NCBI RefSeq assembly: GCF_042662625.1 | Contig: NZ_JBHSXH010000011.1 | Location: forward strand, 62,001 to 126,000 | Length of the DNA: 64,000 bases | Direction: 5' to 3' | DNA from: Halopelagius fulvigenes | GTDB taxonomy: Archaea > Halobacteriota > Halobacteria > Halobacteriales > Haloferacaceae | Shown here: piece by piece, positions 43,225 to 52,399 of the stretch | Layout of the letters: each line of letters begins with the position of its first letter | How positions within the stretch are numbered: the stretch's first letter is position 1 | Notes under the pieces: generated by a model | Seen by the model: the letters and a program-made list of their open reading frames with translations, nothing else | Databases searched by the model: none | Told to the model about the DNA's origin: nothing | Position numbers and translations under genes: made by a program

Positions 43225-43749
43225 ATGTCGTCATCCACACTCTCGCGGTTCGAGTCCGTACTGGACGAGTTGGACGTGTCCGTAACTCGCGTCACCGAAG
43301 CGGAGTTCCAGAGCCGCATCGACGAAGTCGTCGAATCGCCCGCCGTCGGCGTCGCCCTCGACGAGACGTTCGGCGACCCCGAACTCGCGCTGTCCGGAAC
43401 GTCCGTCGAAGTCGACCCGACGCCCGCGACGCTCCGGGCGGCGACGACCGGCGTGACCGGCGCGTCACTCGGAATCGCCGACTACGGGTCGCTCGTCCTC
43501 TCGGTCACCGACCGCGCGAGCGAACTGGTGAGTCTGTTCGTGGACCGTCACGTGGCCGTCGTCAGGGAGAACGACGTCGAGAGAGACATGGAGTCCGCGG
43601 TTCGGTCGCTCGGTTCAGAGTTCCGTCGGACGAAGGGAAGCGCCGTTATCGCGACCGGACCGAGCGCGACGGCAGACATGGGCGCGTTGGTGAAGGGCGC
43701 GCACGGGCCGCGGGAAGTCCACGTCGTCGTTCTCACGGAGGGCGAGTGA
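43225..43749 (+). CDS. lutC: LUD-domain protein, LutC-like
   Basis: This small 174-residue LUD (lactate utilisation) domain protein is the third subunit of LutABC-type L-lactate oxidase complexes. The frame carries FQSRIDEVVESPAVGVALDE, TTGVTGASLGIADYGSLVLS and the terminal GPSATADMGALVKGAHGPREVHVVVL, all standard for LutC/YkgG. The G-A-L-V-K-G-x-H-G-P-R motif is a hallmark. It is cytosolic. Two bases separate it from lutBA, so the two form one operon driven by the promoter at 43182. Confidence 0.88.
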   Translation: MSSSTLSRFESVLDELDVSVTRVTEAEFQSRIDEVVESPAVGVALDETFGDPELALSGTSVEVDPTPATLRAATTGVTGASLGIADYGSLVLSVTDRASELVSLFVDRHVAVVRENDVERDMESAVRSLGSEFRRTKGSAVIATGPSATADMGALVKGAHGPREVHVVVLTEGE

Positions 43750-43751
43750 CG

Positions 43752-45992
43752 ATGTCCAAGGCCGACGACATCCGCAGACTCATGCGGACCGAAGGCGCGG
43801 CGGTGGCAGAGAACACGCGGGCGTTCAACGAGGGCCGGTACCGGTCGGTCGCCGACCTCGAAGACTACGAAGCGCTGAAGGACGAGGCCCGCGCCGTCAA
43901 GGAGGACGCCATCGAACGCCTCCCCCGACTCGTCGATCAGTTGCGCGAGAGCGTCGAGGCGAACGGCGGGACGGTGTACGTCGCCGACGACGCCGCGGAC
44001 GCGAACGAGTACATCCGCTCCGTCGTCTCCGACCGGGACGCCGACCGCGTCGTGAAGTCGAAGTCGATGACCACCGAAGAGATAGAGGTCAACGACGCGC
44101 TCGAAGCCGACGGCGTGGACGTGGTGGAGACCGACCTCGGCGAGTGGGTGCTTCAGGTCGCCGACGAGGCCCCTTCCCACATCGTCGCGCCCGCCATTCA
44201 CAAGTCCCGAGAGGCCATCGCCGACCTGTTCAACGAGGCGTTCGACCCCGAAGAACCGCTGGAGACCGCGGCAGACCTCACGTACTTCGCGCGCGAGAAA
44301 CTCGGCGAGCAGATACTGGACGCCGAGGTGGGCATCACCGGTGCGAACTTCCTCGCGGCAGACACCGGAACGATGGCGCTCGTGACCAGCGAGGGTAACG
44401 CGCGCAAGACCGTCGCCGCGACGGACACGCAGATAACCGTCGCGGGCGTCGAGAAGGTGATTCCGTCCGTCGAAGACCTCCATCCGTTCGTCGAACTCAT
44501 CGGTCGCTCGGGGACCGGACAGGACATCACCTCGTACGTCTCGCTTCTGACGCCGCCGGTGGATACCCCGGTCGTCGACTTCGAGGACGACACCACACCG
44601 CTGTCAGAGTTCGACGCCGACCGCGACTTCCACCTCGTCCTCGTGGACAACGGGCGCACGGAGATGCGCGAAGACGAACAGTTGAAGGAGACGCTGTACT
44701 GTATCCGGTGTTCGGCCTGTTCGAACTCGTGTGCGAACTTCCAGAGCGTCGGCGGCCACGCCTTCGGCGGCGAGACGTACTCCGGCGGCATCGCCACAGG
44801 GTGGGAAGCCGGCATCGAGGGACTCGACACCGCCGCGGAGTTCAACGACCTCTGTACCGGCTGTACGCGGTGTGTCAACGCCTGCCCGGTGAAGATAGAC
44901 ATCCCGTGGATAAACACGGTCGTCCGCGACCGGATCAACCGCGGGGACGAACAGGAGTTCGACTGGTTGGTCGAGGGGTTGACGCCGGACGAGGAACCCG
45001 GTGGTGTCGATATGCAAAAACGGTTCTTCGGCAACTTCGAGACGGTGGCGAAGGTCGGCAGCGCGACGGCACCGCTCTCGAACTGGCTCGCCGACACCGA
45101 CGCATCCCGGTGGGCGATGGAGAAGGGACTCGGTATCGACCCCCGGCGCGACCTCCCGACGTTCGAACGGGAGACGCTGGTCAAGTGGTTCGAGAAGCGA
45201 GGCGGCCGCGCCGCCTCGGCAGAGCGAGCGATGAGGGTGCGGACAGAACGCGACTCCCGCGTGACGAATCCGGAGCGACGCGCCGTCATCTACCCGGACC
45301 TGTACACGAACCACGTGCAGGTCGAACGCGGCAAAGCCGCCGTCCGCGCCCTCGAAGCACTCGGCGTGGAGGTGGCCGTCCCGCCAGTGGCCTCCAGCGG
45401 CCGCGCCCCCTACTCGCAGGGGATGGTCGCTACCGCGGCCGACCACGCGGAACGCGTCACCGAGACGCTCGCGCCGTACGTCAAGGACGGCTACGACGTG
45501 GTCGTCGTCGAGCCGAGCGACCACGCCATGTTCACGCGGGAGTACGAACGACTCGTCGCCGACGACACCTTCGAGATGCTCTCGGAGAACAGCTACGAGG
45601 TACTGGAGTACGTGTACGGCCTCCTGCAGAACGGTGCCGACGCCGACGCACTCGCCGCGGGCGACGGCGCGGGTGTCGCCTACCACAGCCACTGTCAACA
45701 GCGGACCCTCGGGCTGGAGACGTACACCGTCGCCGTCTTGAACGAGTGCGGCTACGACGTAGTCACCTCGGACGTGGAGTGCTGCGGGATGGCGGGGAGT
45801 TTCGGCTACAAATCCGACTACTACGAGCTCAGCATAGACGTCGGCGACCGACTCAGAGGCCAACTGCAAACCGGCGACGCCGCCGACCGACGGGTCGTCG
45901 CCAGCGGTACCTCCTGTCTGGAGCAGATAGACGCTCTGTTGGAGCGACGACCGCGTCATCCGGTCGAGTTGCTCGCGGAGTCGATCCCGTAA
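43752..45992 (+). CDS. lutB: LutB-LutA fusion, iron-sulfur L-lactate oxidation protein
   Basis: The 746-residue protein joins two Lut subunits normally encoded separately in bacteria. Residues 1-300 are a LUD domain (ITGANFLAADTGTMALVTSE, GRSGTGQDITSYVSLL). Residues 315-385 hold two 4Fe-4S motifs (CIRCSACSNSC and CTGCTRCVNACPVK). The C-terminal part carries GlcF/LutA-type cysteine-rich (CCG) domains, with VAYHSHCQQR and VECCGMAGSFGYK and a last ASGTSCLEQ. Together with LutC it should oxidise L-lactate to pyruvate and feed electrons to the respiratory chain. The start at 43752 follows the lutC stop directly; the frame is open further upstream but overlaps lutC. Confidence 0.9.
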   Translation: MSKADDIRRLMRTEGAAVAENTRAFNEGRYRSVADLEDYEALKDEARAVKEDAIERLPRLVDQLRESVEANGGTVYVADDAADANEYIRSVVSDRDADRVVKSKSMTTEEIEVNDALEADGVDVVETDLGEWVLQVADEAPSHIVAPAIHKSREAIADLFNEAFDPEEPLETAADLTYFAREKLGEQILDAEVGITGANFLAADTGTMALVTSEGNARKTVAATDTQITVAGVEKVIPSVEDLHPFVELIGRSGTGQDITSYVSLLTPPVDTPVVDFEDDTTPLSEFDADRDFHLVLVDNGRTEMREDEQLKETLYCIRCSACSNSCANFQSVGGHAFGGETYSGGIATGWEAGIEGLDTAAEFNDLCTGCTRCVNACPVKIDIPWINTVVRDRINRGDEQEFDWLVEGLTPDEEPGGVDMQKRFFGNFETVAKVGSATAPLSNWLADTDASRWAMEKGLGIDPRRDLPTFERETLVKWFEKRGGRAASAERAMRVRTERDSRVTNPERRAVIYPDLYTNHVQVERGKAAVRALEALGVEVAVPPVASSGRAPYSQGMVATAADHAERVTETLAPYVKDGYDVVVVEPSDHAMFTREYERLVADDTFEMLSENSYEVLEYVYGLLQNGADADALAAGDGAGVAYHSHCQQRTLGLETYTVAVLNECGYDVVTSDVECCGMAGSFGYKSDYYELSIDVGDRLRGQLQTGDAADRRVVASGTSCLEQIDALLERRPRHPVELLAESIP

Positions 45993-46041
45993 TCCGGGCG
46001 GTCGGAGACGGCGCGGAGACCGAGTAGACAGTTACATACCC

Positions 46042-46072
46042 GGAAGGGAGTCCGACGGACGACTCTCCTTCC
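46042..46072. terminator. hairpin after lutBA
   Basis: GGAAGGGAGTC pairs with GACTCTCCTTCC (one bulge) around an eight-base loop, 50 bases after the lutBA stop. No T-run follows, so it may end transcription only weakly or protect the 3' end. Confidence 0.35.
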
Positions 46073-46839
46073 GACTATACCGGAAGGATATGGCGAATCG
46101 TCTCTCCTCGGTTTTCGTACGTTCGGTCGAGGAGGGAGAGAACGCCGCAGTCACCGACAGATATCTGCTCCGTTAAAAGAGGGCTATCGAAAACTATCCG
46201 ATAATATCGAACGTGCGCATCTCACCAGAATTCTCCTCGCAAACCGGTTCGAATCCGAGAGATGGACGAAATCCCGTACGTCGCACCGTTGCCGACGATA
46301 CCGAGCACGGATGTGTCGAAAGGAGCTTTGGCGACCCGCGTAAAGCGTAAACTGCCTCGGATCGAGCCCTATACTGCAGAGAACGTACTCGGCATCGGAC
46401 TCTCACGCACGGAGCGGAGGACTACAACTGACAGTCGTCCGAAGAAATCGTTCCGGGAAGCGTTTCCGACAATGACGGATAGAGGTCCGGCGGTGTCGGA
46501 CTGTCCGTTCTCCGGAGAGGGGCGCGATTCCATCTACGTCCGTTTTCGGTCACGTCTCGGTGACTCGCTTTCCGACGGATGCGCCCGTACCTAACCGACA
46601 GAGCGGTCAGGACACGGGGTGAGAGCAGTCAGAGGAGGCGGCAGAGGGCGAATTCGTTACGAGCATAGTACTGTAATCGACCCGGTGAGAGTCCGCCCTC
46701 GCCGAACAGTTCCGCCGAGAGAGCAGCGAATACGTGCGTATCACGTCGATGAGAACGAGGTCATCACGCTCAGGGGACCGTCAGGGGGCGGGCTTGTCGT
46801 TTTCCGACGATTTATACGAGTCTGCGGAGAGTCCGATAC
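46073..46839. other. long intergenic region, no gene seen
   Basis: Open frames here lack coding bias and resemblance to known proteins. The end of the region contains TTTCCGACGATTTATACGAG (46800-46819), whose TATA part is placed to serve the IclR gene at 46840. Confidence 0.45.
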
Positions 46840-47632
46840 ATGGGATCACCACCTCTCAAAACGGTATCGCGTGCGTTCGAAGTGCTGCGAATTCTCGACG
46901 AACGGGAGGGGGCGCGTCCGTCCGAGGTGGCTTCCGAACTCGGGGTCACGCGGGCAACGGCGCACGATTACCTCGTGTCCTTGGCGGAGGTCGGATACGT
47001 CTCTCGGGACGAGGGACTGTACGAAGTCGGCTATCGGTTCCTCCAGTTGGGCAATCGGAAGAAGTACCGCAGTCGGTTGTTTTACGCTTCAATTCGCTCC
47101 GCGGTGGACCTCTATAGAGAAACCGGAGAGCTCGTCCAGATCGGTGTCGAAGAACAGGGGGAGTGGGTGCTTCTTCATGCGGAAACCGACCGGGGACGGG
47201 TCGGTCCCAGTCCGTACAGCGGTTTTCGGACTCCGCTTCACACCCACGCCGCCGGAAAGGTGATACTGGCGGGGTTCTCGGAGGAACGCCGTACAGTTAC
47301 TGGACGGAGACTCGCTTCGCGCAGTAACCGAGCAGACGATAACTGACCCCGCGACGCTTCGGCGGGAACTCGACCAGATTGCTGACGACGGATACGCCGT
47401 CGATTGGGACGAACAAGCCATCGGAGTCGGATTTGTCGCGTGCCCCCTTTCCGTCGACGACGTGTTGGGGAGTATCTCGGTCGGAGGCCCCACCAGTAAA
47501 CTTCGGCGTGAGGAGTATTGTGAGACGCTCGTTCGGAAGCTAGAGGCGGCAGCTGATGATATCTGTGTCACCTACCGCCAGTTACTGAATCAGAGATCAC
47601 CTCTCCCCGAAGACACGTTCGAGAATATCTGA
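46840..47632 (+). pseudogene. IclR-family regulator with a frameshift
   Basis: The first 150 codons encode a winged helix (KTVSRAFEVLRILDEREGAR, VTRATAHDYLVSLAEVGYVS) and the start of the effector domain, with GFRTPLHTHAAGKVILAGFS. The coding signal then jumps frame near 47300. It goes on as LDGDSLRAVTEQTITDPATL, AVDWDEQAIGVGFVACPLSV and so on to a TGA at 47630-47632, the normal IclR C-terminus. The two parts make one protein of about 264 residues, so a single indel (or a sequencing error) breaks it. It flanks the lut operon and could have been its regulator. Confidence 0.8.
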
Positions 47633-48016
47633 CGACTTCGATCGGTATCGTACGTCGCTTTCACGTTCACCATAGTTCCACTCCATACCGCTCAAGATAA
47701 AGCGGATCTTACAGCGCTACAGTTGTAATGGTGTTCTCGGAAGATATCGACGGTCGTTAGATATACCCTTACGATCTGTTCCCTCACAGGACACCGGCCG
47801 ACCGACGATACACGGGAATCGTCACTCTCCCGAGACGAACTCGACGGGGACACTCCGAACCGTACTGATACTTGTCCGATACTCCATCGGTTCGGTATCC
47901 GATGAGCTCTCCGTCAGCGCGTTTCCTGCGGTCTGGTGACTGCACCACGCTACAGGGGACGATTTTTCGATACCTTACGAAGTCGACAGGTTAGGGGAAC
48001 CTGAAAGTGGAAAAAC
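47633..48016. other. intergenic, no gene seen
   Basis: A mixed-GC stretch without coding bias separates the broken IclR gene from the small membrane protein gene. Its last bases (GTGGAAAAACATATCTTCC, 48008-48026) contain the probable promoter of that gene. Confidence 0.45.
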
Positions 48017-48046
48017 ATATCTTCCTAAGCACCTCTGTTACAGACG

Positions 48047-48448
48047 ATGTCCGAGACAGCAGCCAACACCTCCCGTGGTTCCTCTCTCACCAGGGGAGTT
48101 CCGTCCGGAGTCGTACCGTACGTGATGATCGCTGCAGCGCTCGTTTCGGCGGCGATTCACCTGTGGCTCGTTCCGGTCGTAATCGCATTCGACATCACGC
48201 AGGCGATCTTGTTCGTCCTCGCCGCCCTCGGCTTCGTCGCGGGCGTAGTGATCTACGTAACTCGCTACTGGCGCCGCGAGTTCTACCTCCTTATGGGGCT
48301 ACTCGCCGTCGCTCAGATAGTCGCGTACTTCGTCATGGGCGGCCCGGCGAACACGATGGCGATCGTCTCCAAATCCGCCGAAGCGATCGTCGCACTCGCC
48401 GCCACGTACCTCTATACGACCGCCGAGCCATCGGCAAGTACGATCTAA
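48047..48448 (+). CDS. small four-helix membrane protein
   Basis: The 133-residue protein has a polar Ser/Thr-rich front (to about 22) and four helices: VVPYVMIAAALVSAAIHLWL, then ILFVLAALGFVAGVVIYVT, LLMGLLAVAQIVAYFVMGG and AEAIVALAATYLYT. Family resemblance: haloarchaeal integral membrane proteins of unknown function in which helix 1 carries a His (SAAIHLWLVP). The TATA-like ACATATC lies about 27 bases upstream of the ATG, supporting this start. Confidence 0.6.
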   Translation: MSETAANTSRGSSLTRGVPSGVVPYVMIAAALVSAAIHLWLVPVVIAFDITQAILFVLAALGFVAGVVIYVTRYWRREFYLLMGLLAVAQIVAYFVMGGPANTMAIVSKSAEAIVALAATYLYTTAEPSASTI

Positions 48449-49302
48449 ACAGTACGAGTTAGTCGCCGCCGGTGGCATCGGCATCAGAGCGACGGGTGAC
48501 GAGCCGCCACTTCCCGCTTCGGAACCGGGCGACATTGACGACGGCTTGGACGGAAAAGTCGACGAGGATCGCAGCCTAGACCGCGGTCACGCCCGATCCG
48601 CACGAACTGTCGGCGACGGCTCGGCCCGACCGATCTCCGGGACGGAGAAACTGTAGTCGGGGAGCAGCGCGATGGTGCAGTGAGCGCATTCACCGAACCT
48701 GAAGAGCACTATCGATAGAAGTAATTGGACTATCCCTGAACCGGAGAAGTGGTCGCAAACATAGATTTCGATTTATCGATAGTCCACGCCGGGTATTTAT
48801 CCACACACGGACGATACTTTTGGATACTTCTTCGAGATACGTGCATTCCACCCTTATTCTACCAAATATTAGTTTTTCGCCTTTATAGTGCCGATTATCC
48901 ACCTATAACGACATTTTATGGTAATATGTCCAAGATATGTCTCGACGAGACCACTTCCGGACGGACGTTCTGTGATCGGAACCGGACACCGGCGAACCGG
49001 TGCATACAATAATATCTGTTCGTTCGATCGAGGGACGATCAGAAACTCGTGTTCGTCGCCCGGGAGCGAAGAGAAACGAACCAATCGCGTTCTCGTCGAA
49101 CTCCGCGGCGACCGAGTTCGAAATCGGACCGTCAGGTCCCGACGCCGCCATCGAAGCCGATTGCCTCTATCCGCTTTCCGACGACGATAGCCGACAGTCT
49201 CGTCGGGCGAGAGTCGTACCGCAGAGAGAGACGTGACGGACGTACTGGTGAATATTTTGCGTGGGAAGCCTGTTCATGAGGAGGGCACGACCACGTCCGG
49301 AA
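48449..49302. other. A/T-rich intergenic region
   Basis: No gene is supported in these 850 bases. The middle (about 48690-49020) is the most A/T-rich stretch in the right half of the window and contains nested inverted repeats (48708-48786). Short frames on both strands lack coding bias. Confidence 0.5.
48708..48786. repeat. two nested inverted repeats
   Basis: ACTATCGATA (48708-48717) is matched by TATCGATAGT (48774-48783), and TGGACTAT (48726-48733) by ATAGTCCA (48779-48786). The right arms overlap, so only one pairing can form at a time. Confidence 0.5.
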
Positions 49303-49584
49303 CTACTCGGAACGAGAGAGTACGTCCGGCACGAATCGCCGTAACAGGTAGTTAGTCAGCAGTATCAGAGCCATCAGGAAGGCGATTAGCTGAATTCCGC
49401 TGTCCGGGTCCGCTCCGAGAGGTACTCGGAGCCCGAAAAATTCGAGGGCTATCAGGCACGTGCCGAGAAATCCCAGGATATGGACCACCAGCTTCACCCA
49501 CGTGCGACTGCCGAACGCGGTTATCACGTTGTATCCGGATACGCCGAGAACGATTACCGTCGCGACGGTGCCGACTAACTGCAT
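49303..49584 (-). CDS. small three-helix membrane protein
   Basis: The protein is 93 residues from the ATG at 49584, chosen because GGATATATG (reverse strand, about 49607-49615) gives a TATA box at the right distance. Helices: LVGTVATVIVLGVSGYNVI, then LVVHILGFLGTCLIALEFFG and IQLIAFLMALILLTNYLL, followed by a short basic and polar tail. I do not recognise a named family. Confidence 0.5.
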   Translation of the reverse strand: MQLVGTVATVIVLGVSGYNVITAFGSRTWVKLVVHILGFLGTCLIALEFFGLRVPLGADPDSGIQLIAFLMALILLTNYLLRRFVPDVLSRSE

Positions 49585-49975
49585 TAGCAGATAGTTGAAT
49601 TCCTTCTGACATATATCCACACCCGACTACCGAGCGGACTGCTCGGCCGGGTTCGTCCGAGGCTCCGTTCGCGCCGTGGAGTCGGACGTCCGAACAGAGC
49701 GCGCGTCGAACCGGGGACACCCCTCGTTCAGGGTGAAAACGCGACCGGCGAGGCGCGAATACGCGGAGAACCGCCGGACCGTTCGGTCGGTAGAGACGGT
49801 ATGCAGGCCGTCTCACGCGTATCGTCCGTCTCGCGTCGTCGTCCGACTGCGCCGACGCCTCCCGCGTCGTTTTCACTCTGAACGGGGGGTCCGAAACGAC
49901 CTCGGCGGCCCGCAAAACTTCCGCGACGAGGCGGCAGGGAGAGGATTTATGATTCTCATCGCCCCATCCCTAGGC

Positions 49976-50665
49976 GTGGAGTCCCCGTTCGAGATTTTAG
50001 GAGTCGATTCGGATGCGGACGACGCGGAAATCGAGCGAGCGTACAGGCGACGGGTGAAGGAATCCCACCCCGACCACGGCGGGTCGGCGGAGGAGTTTCA
50101 GGCGGTGTACGCGGCGTACAGGGAGATTCTGAACGGATACGACGGCGAGGGCGGCGCGGACGACGGCGAGGGCGCCGACCGTCCCTCGCGGCGGGGAGAC
50201 GCGAACGGACGCGGAGACGAGGACGACGAGGACGAACCGGAGGAGTCGCGCGTGGAGTTCCTCAACTACGAAGTCCTCGACGACCACGGGTGGGCACTGG
50301 ACGACGACGACCTGTTCGAGAAGGCGTCCGCCGCGGGACTCGACCCGGCGGACTACGGCGAGATACCGGTCGAACCGAACCAGTCGCTCCTGGAGGCGGC
50401 CGAGGACCAGGGGTTCGCGTGGCCGTACGCCTGCCGGGGCGGGGCGTGCGCGAACTGCGCCGTCGCGGTCATCGAAGGGGAGATGGAGATGGATTCGAGC
50501 AACATCCTCCCCTCCGAGATGATAGCGGACGGAATCAGGCTCTCCTGTCTCAACGCCCCCATCACCGACGAGATGAAAGTCGTCTACAACGTCAAGCACC
50601 TCCCGAACCTCGACGAACTCAAACTACCGCCGGACCGGTTCGAGCGGGCGCACCTCAACGACTGA
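49976..50665 (+). CDS. J-domain/2Fe-2S ferredoxin fusion protein
   Basis: The protein is 229 residues from the GTG at 49976; the ATG at 49949 lies inside a TATA-like GATTTATGATT that sits 27 bases before that GTG. Residues 1-55 are a DnaJ J domain with SPFEILGVDSDADDAEIERA and the essential HPD (31-33). An acidic linker (about 58-92) follows. The rest is a halophilic plant-type ferredoxin with cluster ligands Cys 153, 158, 161 and 191 in YACRGGACANC and RLSCLN. Such fusions are known in haloarchaea. The J domain would recruit DnaK, possibly to place or protect the cluster. It is cytosolic and monocistronic. Confidence 0.85.
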   Translation: MESPFEILGVDSDADDAEIERAYRRRVKESHPDHGGSAEEFQAVYAAYREILNGYDGEGGADDGEGADRPSRRGDANGRGDEDDEDEPEESRVEFLNYEVLDDHGWALDDDDLFEKASAAGLDPADYGEIPVEPNQSLLEAAEDQGFAWPYACRGGACANCAVAVIEGEMEMDSSNILPSEMIADGIRLSCLNAPITDEMKVVYNVKHLPNLDELKLPPDRFERAHLND

Positions 50666-50770
50666 CCGCGGGACGGCGAACCGTACGGCTCCCACTCCGT
50701 CCACGCTCCGACGAACGCGCCGTCCGACTCGTGCCACACCGTCGCGCCGGACTCCGGAGTCGGCGGAGAG

Positions 50771-52033
50771 TCACGTCCAGACGCCGCCGTCGAAGTCGAC
50801 GGCGTCGTTCCACTTCCCCACGACGGTAGCGACCGCCAAGTCGCCGGTGACGTTATTCATCGTCGCGATGCGGCCGAGAATCGGGTCAACGCCGGCGACG
50901 AACCCCACGACCGTGAGAGGAAGGCCGACCTGATTGAGGACGACCGTGAGCATGACTATCCCCGCACCGGGGACGCCGGCGGTTCCGATGCTGATGAGTA
51001 CGGCGACGGCCAGAACGAGGACTTGCTCGGAGAGTGCGAGCGGTTGTCCCACGACGTTCGCGGCGAACACGACAGTGATCGCCTGTCGGATAGCCGCGCC
51101 GTCCATGTTCGCGGTGGCTCCGACCGGAAGTGCGAACGAGTAGACCCGCTCTCCGATGCGGAGGTCCTCTTCGGCGTTGGTCATCGTCACCGGAAGCGTT
51201 CCGCTCGAGGAACGCGTGGCGAAGGCCGTCACCATCGCGTCTTTCGCACCGGCGAGGAACGCGAGGGGCGACGCGCCCACGACGAGGCCCATGAGGACGA
51301 AGAGGTACGTGAAGGCGATGTGGATGACGACTGCGATAGCGACGGCCACCACGAGTACGCCGAGCGACGAGAACACGCCGATACCTTCGCTACCGATTCC
51401 CGCGGCCATCAACGCGAACACGCCGACGACGCCGTACTCGAGTACGCCGCGGACGACGACGAACATCGCCTCCGCGCCGACTTCGAACGCCTCGAAGACC
51501 GAGTCGACGCGGTCCGCGTACGCGGCCTGCTGAGCGCGCACGTAAGTGAGCGCGATGCCGAAGACGATGACGAAGAAGACCGTCGCGAGGAGGTTACCCT
51601 CCGCCATGGCCGCCACCGGATTGCTCGGGACGATGCCCAACACGACTTCCGTGAGCGAGGGCGGTGCCTGAGATTCGGCCGCACCGCCGGCGAACTCGAC
51701 GCCGCGCCCCGGTTGGAGGACGTTCGCGACGGCGAGGCCGATGATTCCCGCGACGGTAGTCGTCGCGGCGTAGAGACCGACCGTAGCGCCGCCAATTTGT
51801 CCGAGTCGCGCCGGAGACAGTTGGCGAATCCCGGTAAGCAGCGTGAAGACGATTATCGGGACCACCAGCATGTTGAGCAACCGGAGGAAGAGGTCGCCGA
51901 GCGGTTGAACGACGGTCATCCGTTCGCCGAACGCGATTCCGGCCGCGGAACCGAGGACGAACGCGACGGAGATACGGTATATCAGCGGTACGGAGCGATA
52001 CCGTCGCCACAGCGACCCGACTGTAGAACTCAT
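50771..52033 (-). CDS. dicarboxylate/amino acid:cation symporter (DAACS family)
   Basis: The 420-residue protein has eight helices and the re-entrant loops of the GltP/GltPh fold. Helix 1 is YRISVAFVLGSAAGIAFGE. The serine-rich hairpin 1 reads FATRSSSGTLPVTM. Helix 7 has the NMDG motif in GATANMDGAAIRQAI. Hairpin 2 has GTAGVPGAGIVMLT, and helix 8 closes with DPILGRIATMNNVTGDLAV. The Asn-Met-Asp motif and the TMNNVTGD segment bind Na+ and substrate. It probably imports C4-dicarboxylates or acidic amino acids with Na+. Confidence 0.9.
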   Translation of the reverse strand: MSSTVGSLWRRYRSVPLIYRISVAFVLGSAAGIAFGERMTVVQPLGDLFLRLLNMLVVPIIVFTLLTGIRQLSPARLGQIGGATVGLYAATTTVAGIIGLAVANVLQPGRGVEFAGGAAESQAPPSLTEVVLGIVPSNPVAAMAEGNLLATVFFVIVFGIALTYVRAQQAAYADRVDSVFEAFEVGAEAMFVVVRGVLEYGVVGVFALMAAGIGSEGIGVFSSLGVLVVAVAIAVVIHIAFTYLFVLMGLVVGASPLAFLAGAKDAMVTAFATRSSSGTLPVTMTNAEEDLRIGERVYSFALPVGATANMDGAAIRQAITVVFAANVVGQPLALSEQVLVLAVAVLISIGTAGVPGAGIVMLTVVLNQVGLPLTVVGFVAGVDPILGRIATMNNVTGDLAVATVVGKWNDAVDFDGGVWT

Positions 52034-52399
52034 GCGAGACAGGAGCGTCTAGATACCCAAACTCTCTCGCATTCTCGCCATATTTGTAGCCGACTACGAC
52101 GCGACGCGGGTCCGAAGAGCGAACGCCGAAGCGAGAACGGACGGCGAAAACGGACACTTCACCGCCGATAGTCACACAATCCACGCGCTGAATCCGCCGC
52201 CGACCCGTCTCGGCCGCTTTCGTCGGTCGCAGTTTCCGGTTAGTGCTGCCTCCAACTGCGCGAAAGCGAGTCGGACAGGGTAATCATCGACGACGTTCTC
52301 TCACCGACAGACGGCGGGGAAACCGACTGAGACCGCCTCTTAACGCCGCCTCGCCGCGGCAACGGCGGCACCCGCCGACCGAACCGCCGTCGATCCGGT
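52034..52399. other. intergenic, no gene seen
   Basis: High-GC region between the symporter start and the end of the P450 gene. No coding frame with a plausible start, end and bias is visible, and I could not pick out a clear promoter for the symporter. Confidence 0.4.

Noticed and set aside
51023..52171. Forward frame of 382 codons opposite the symporter
   Set aside because: It is very rich in Arg, Glu and Asp and is the mirror of hydrophobic codons; the symporter motifs decide the strand.
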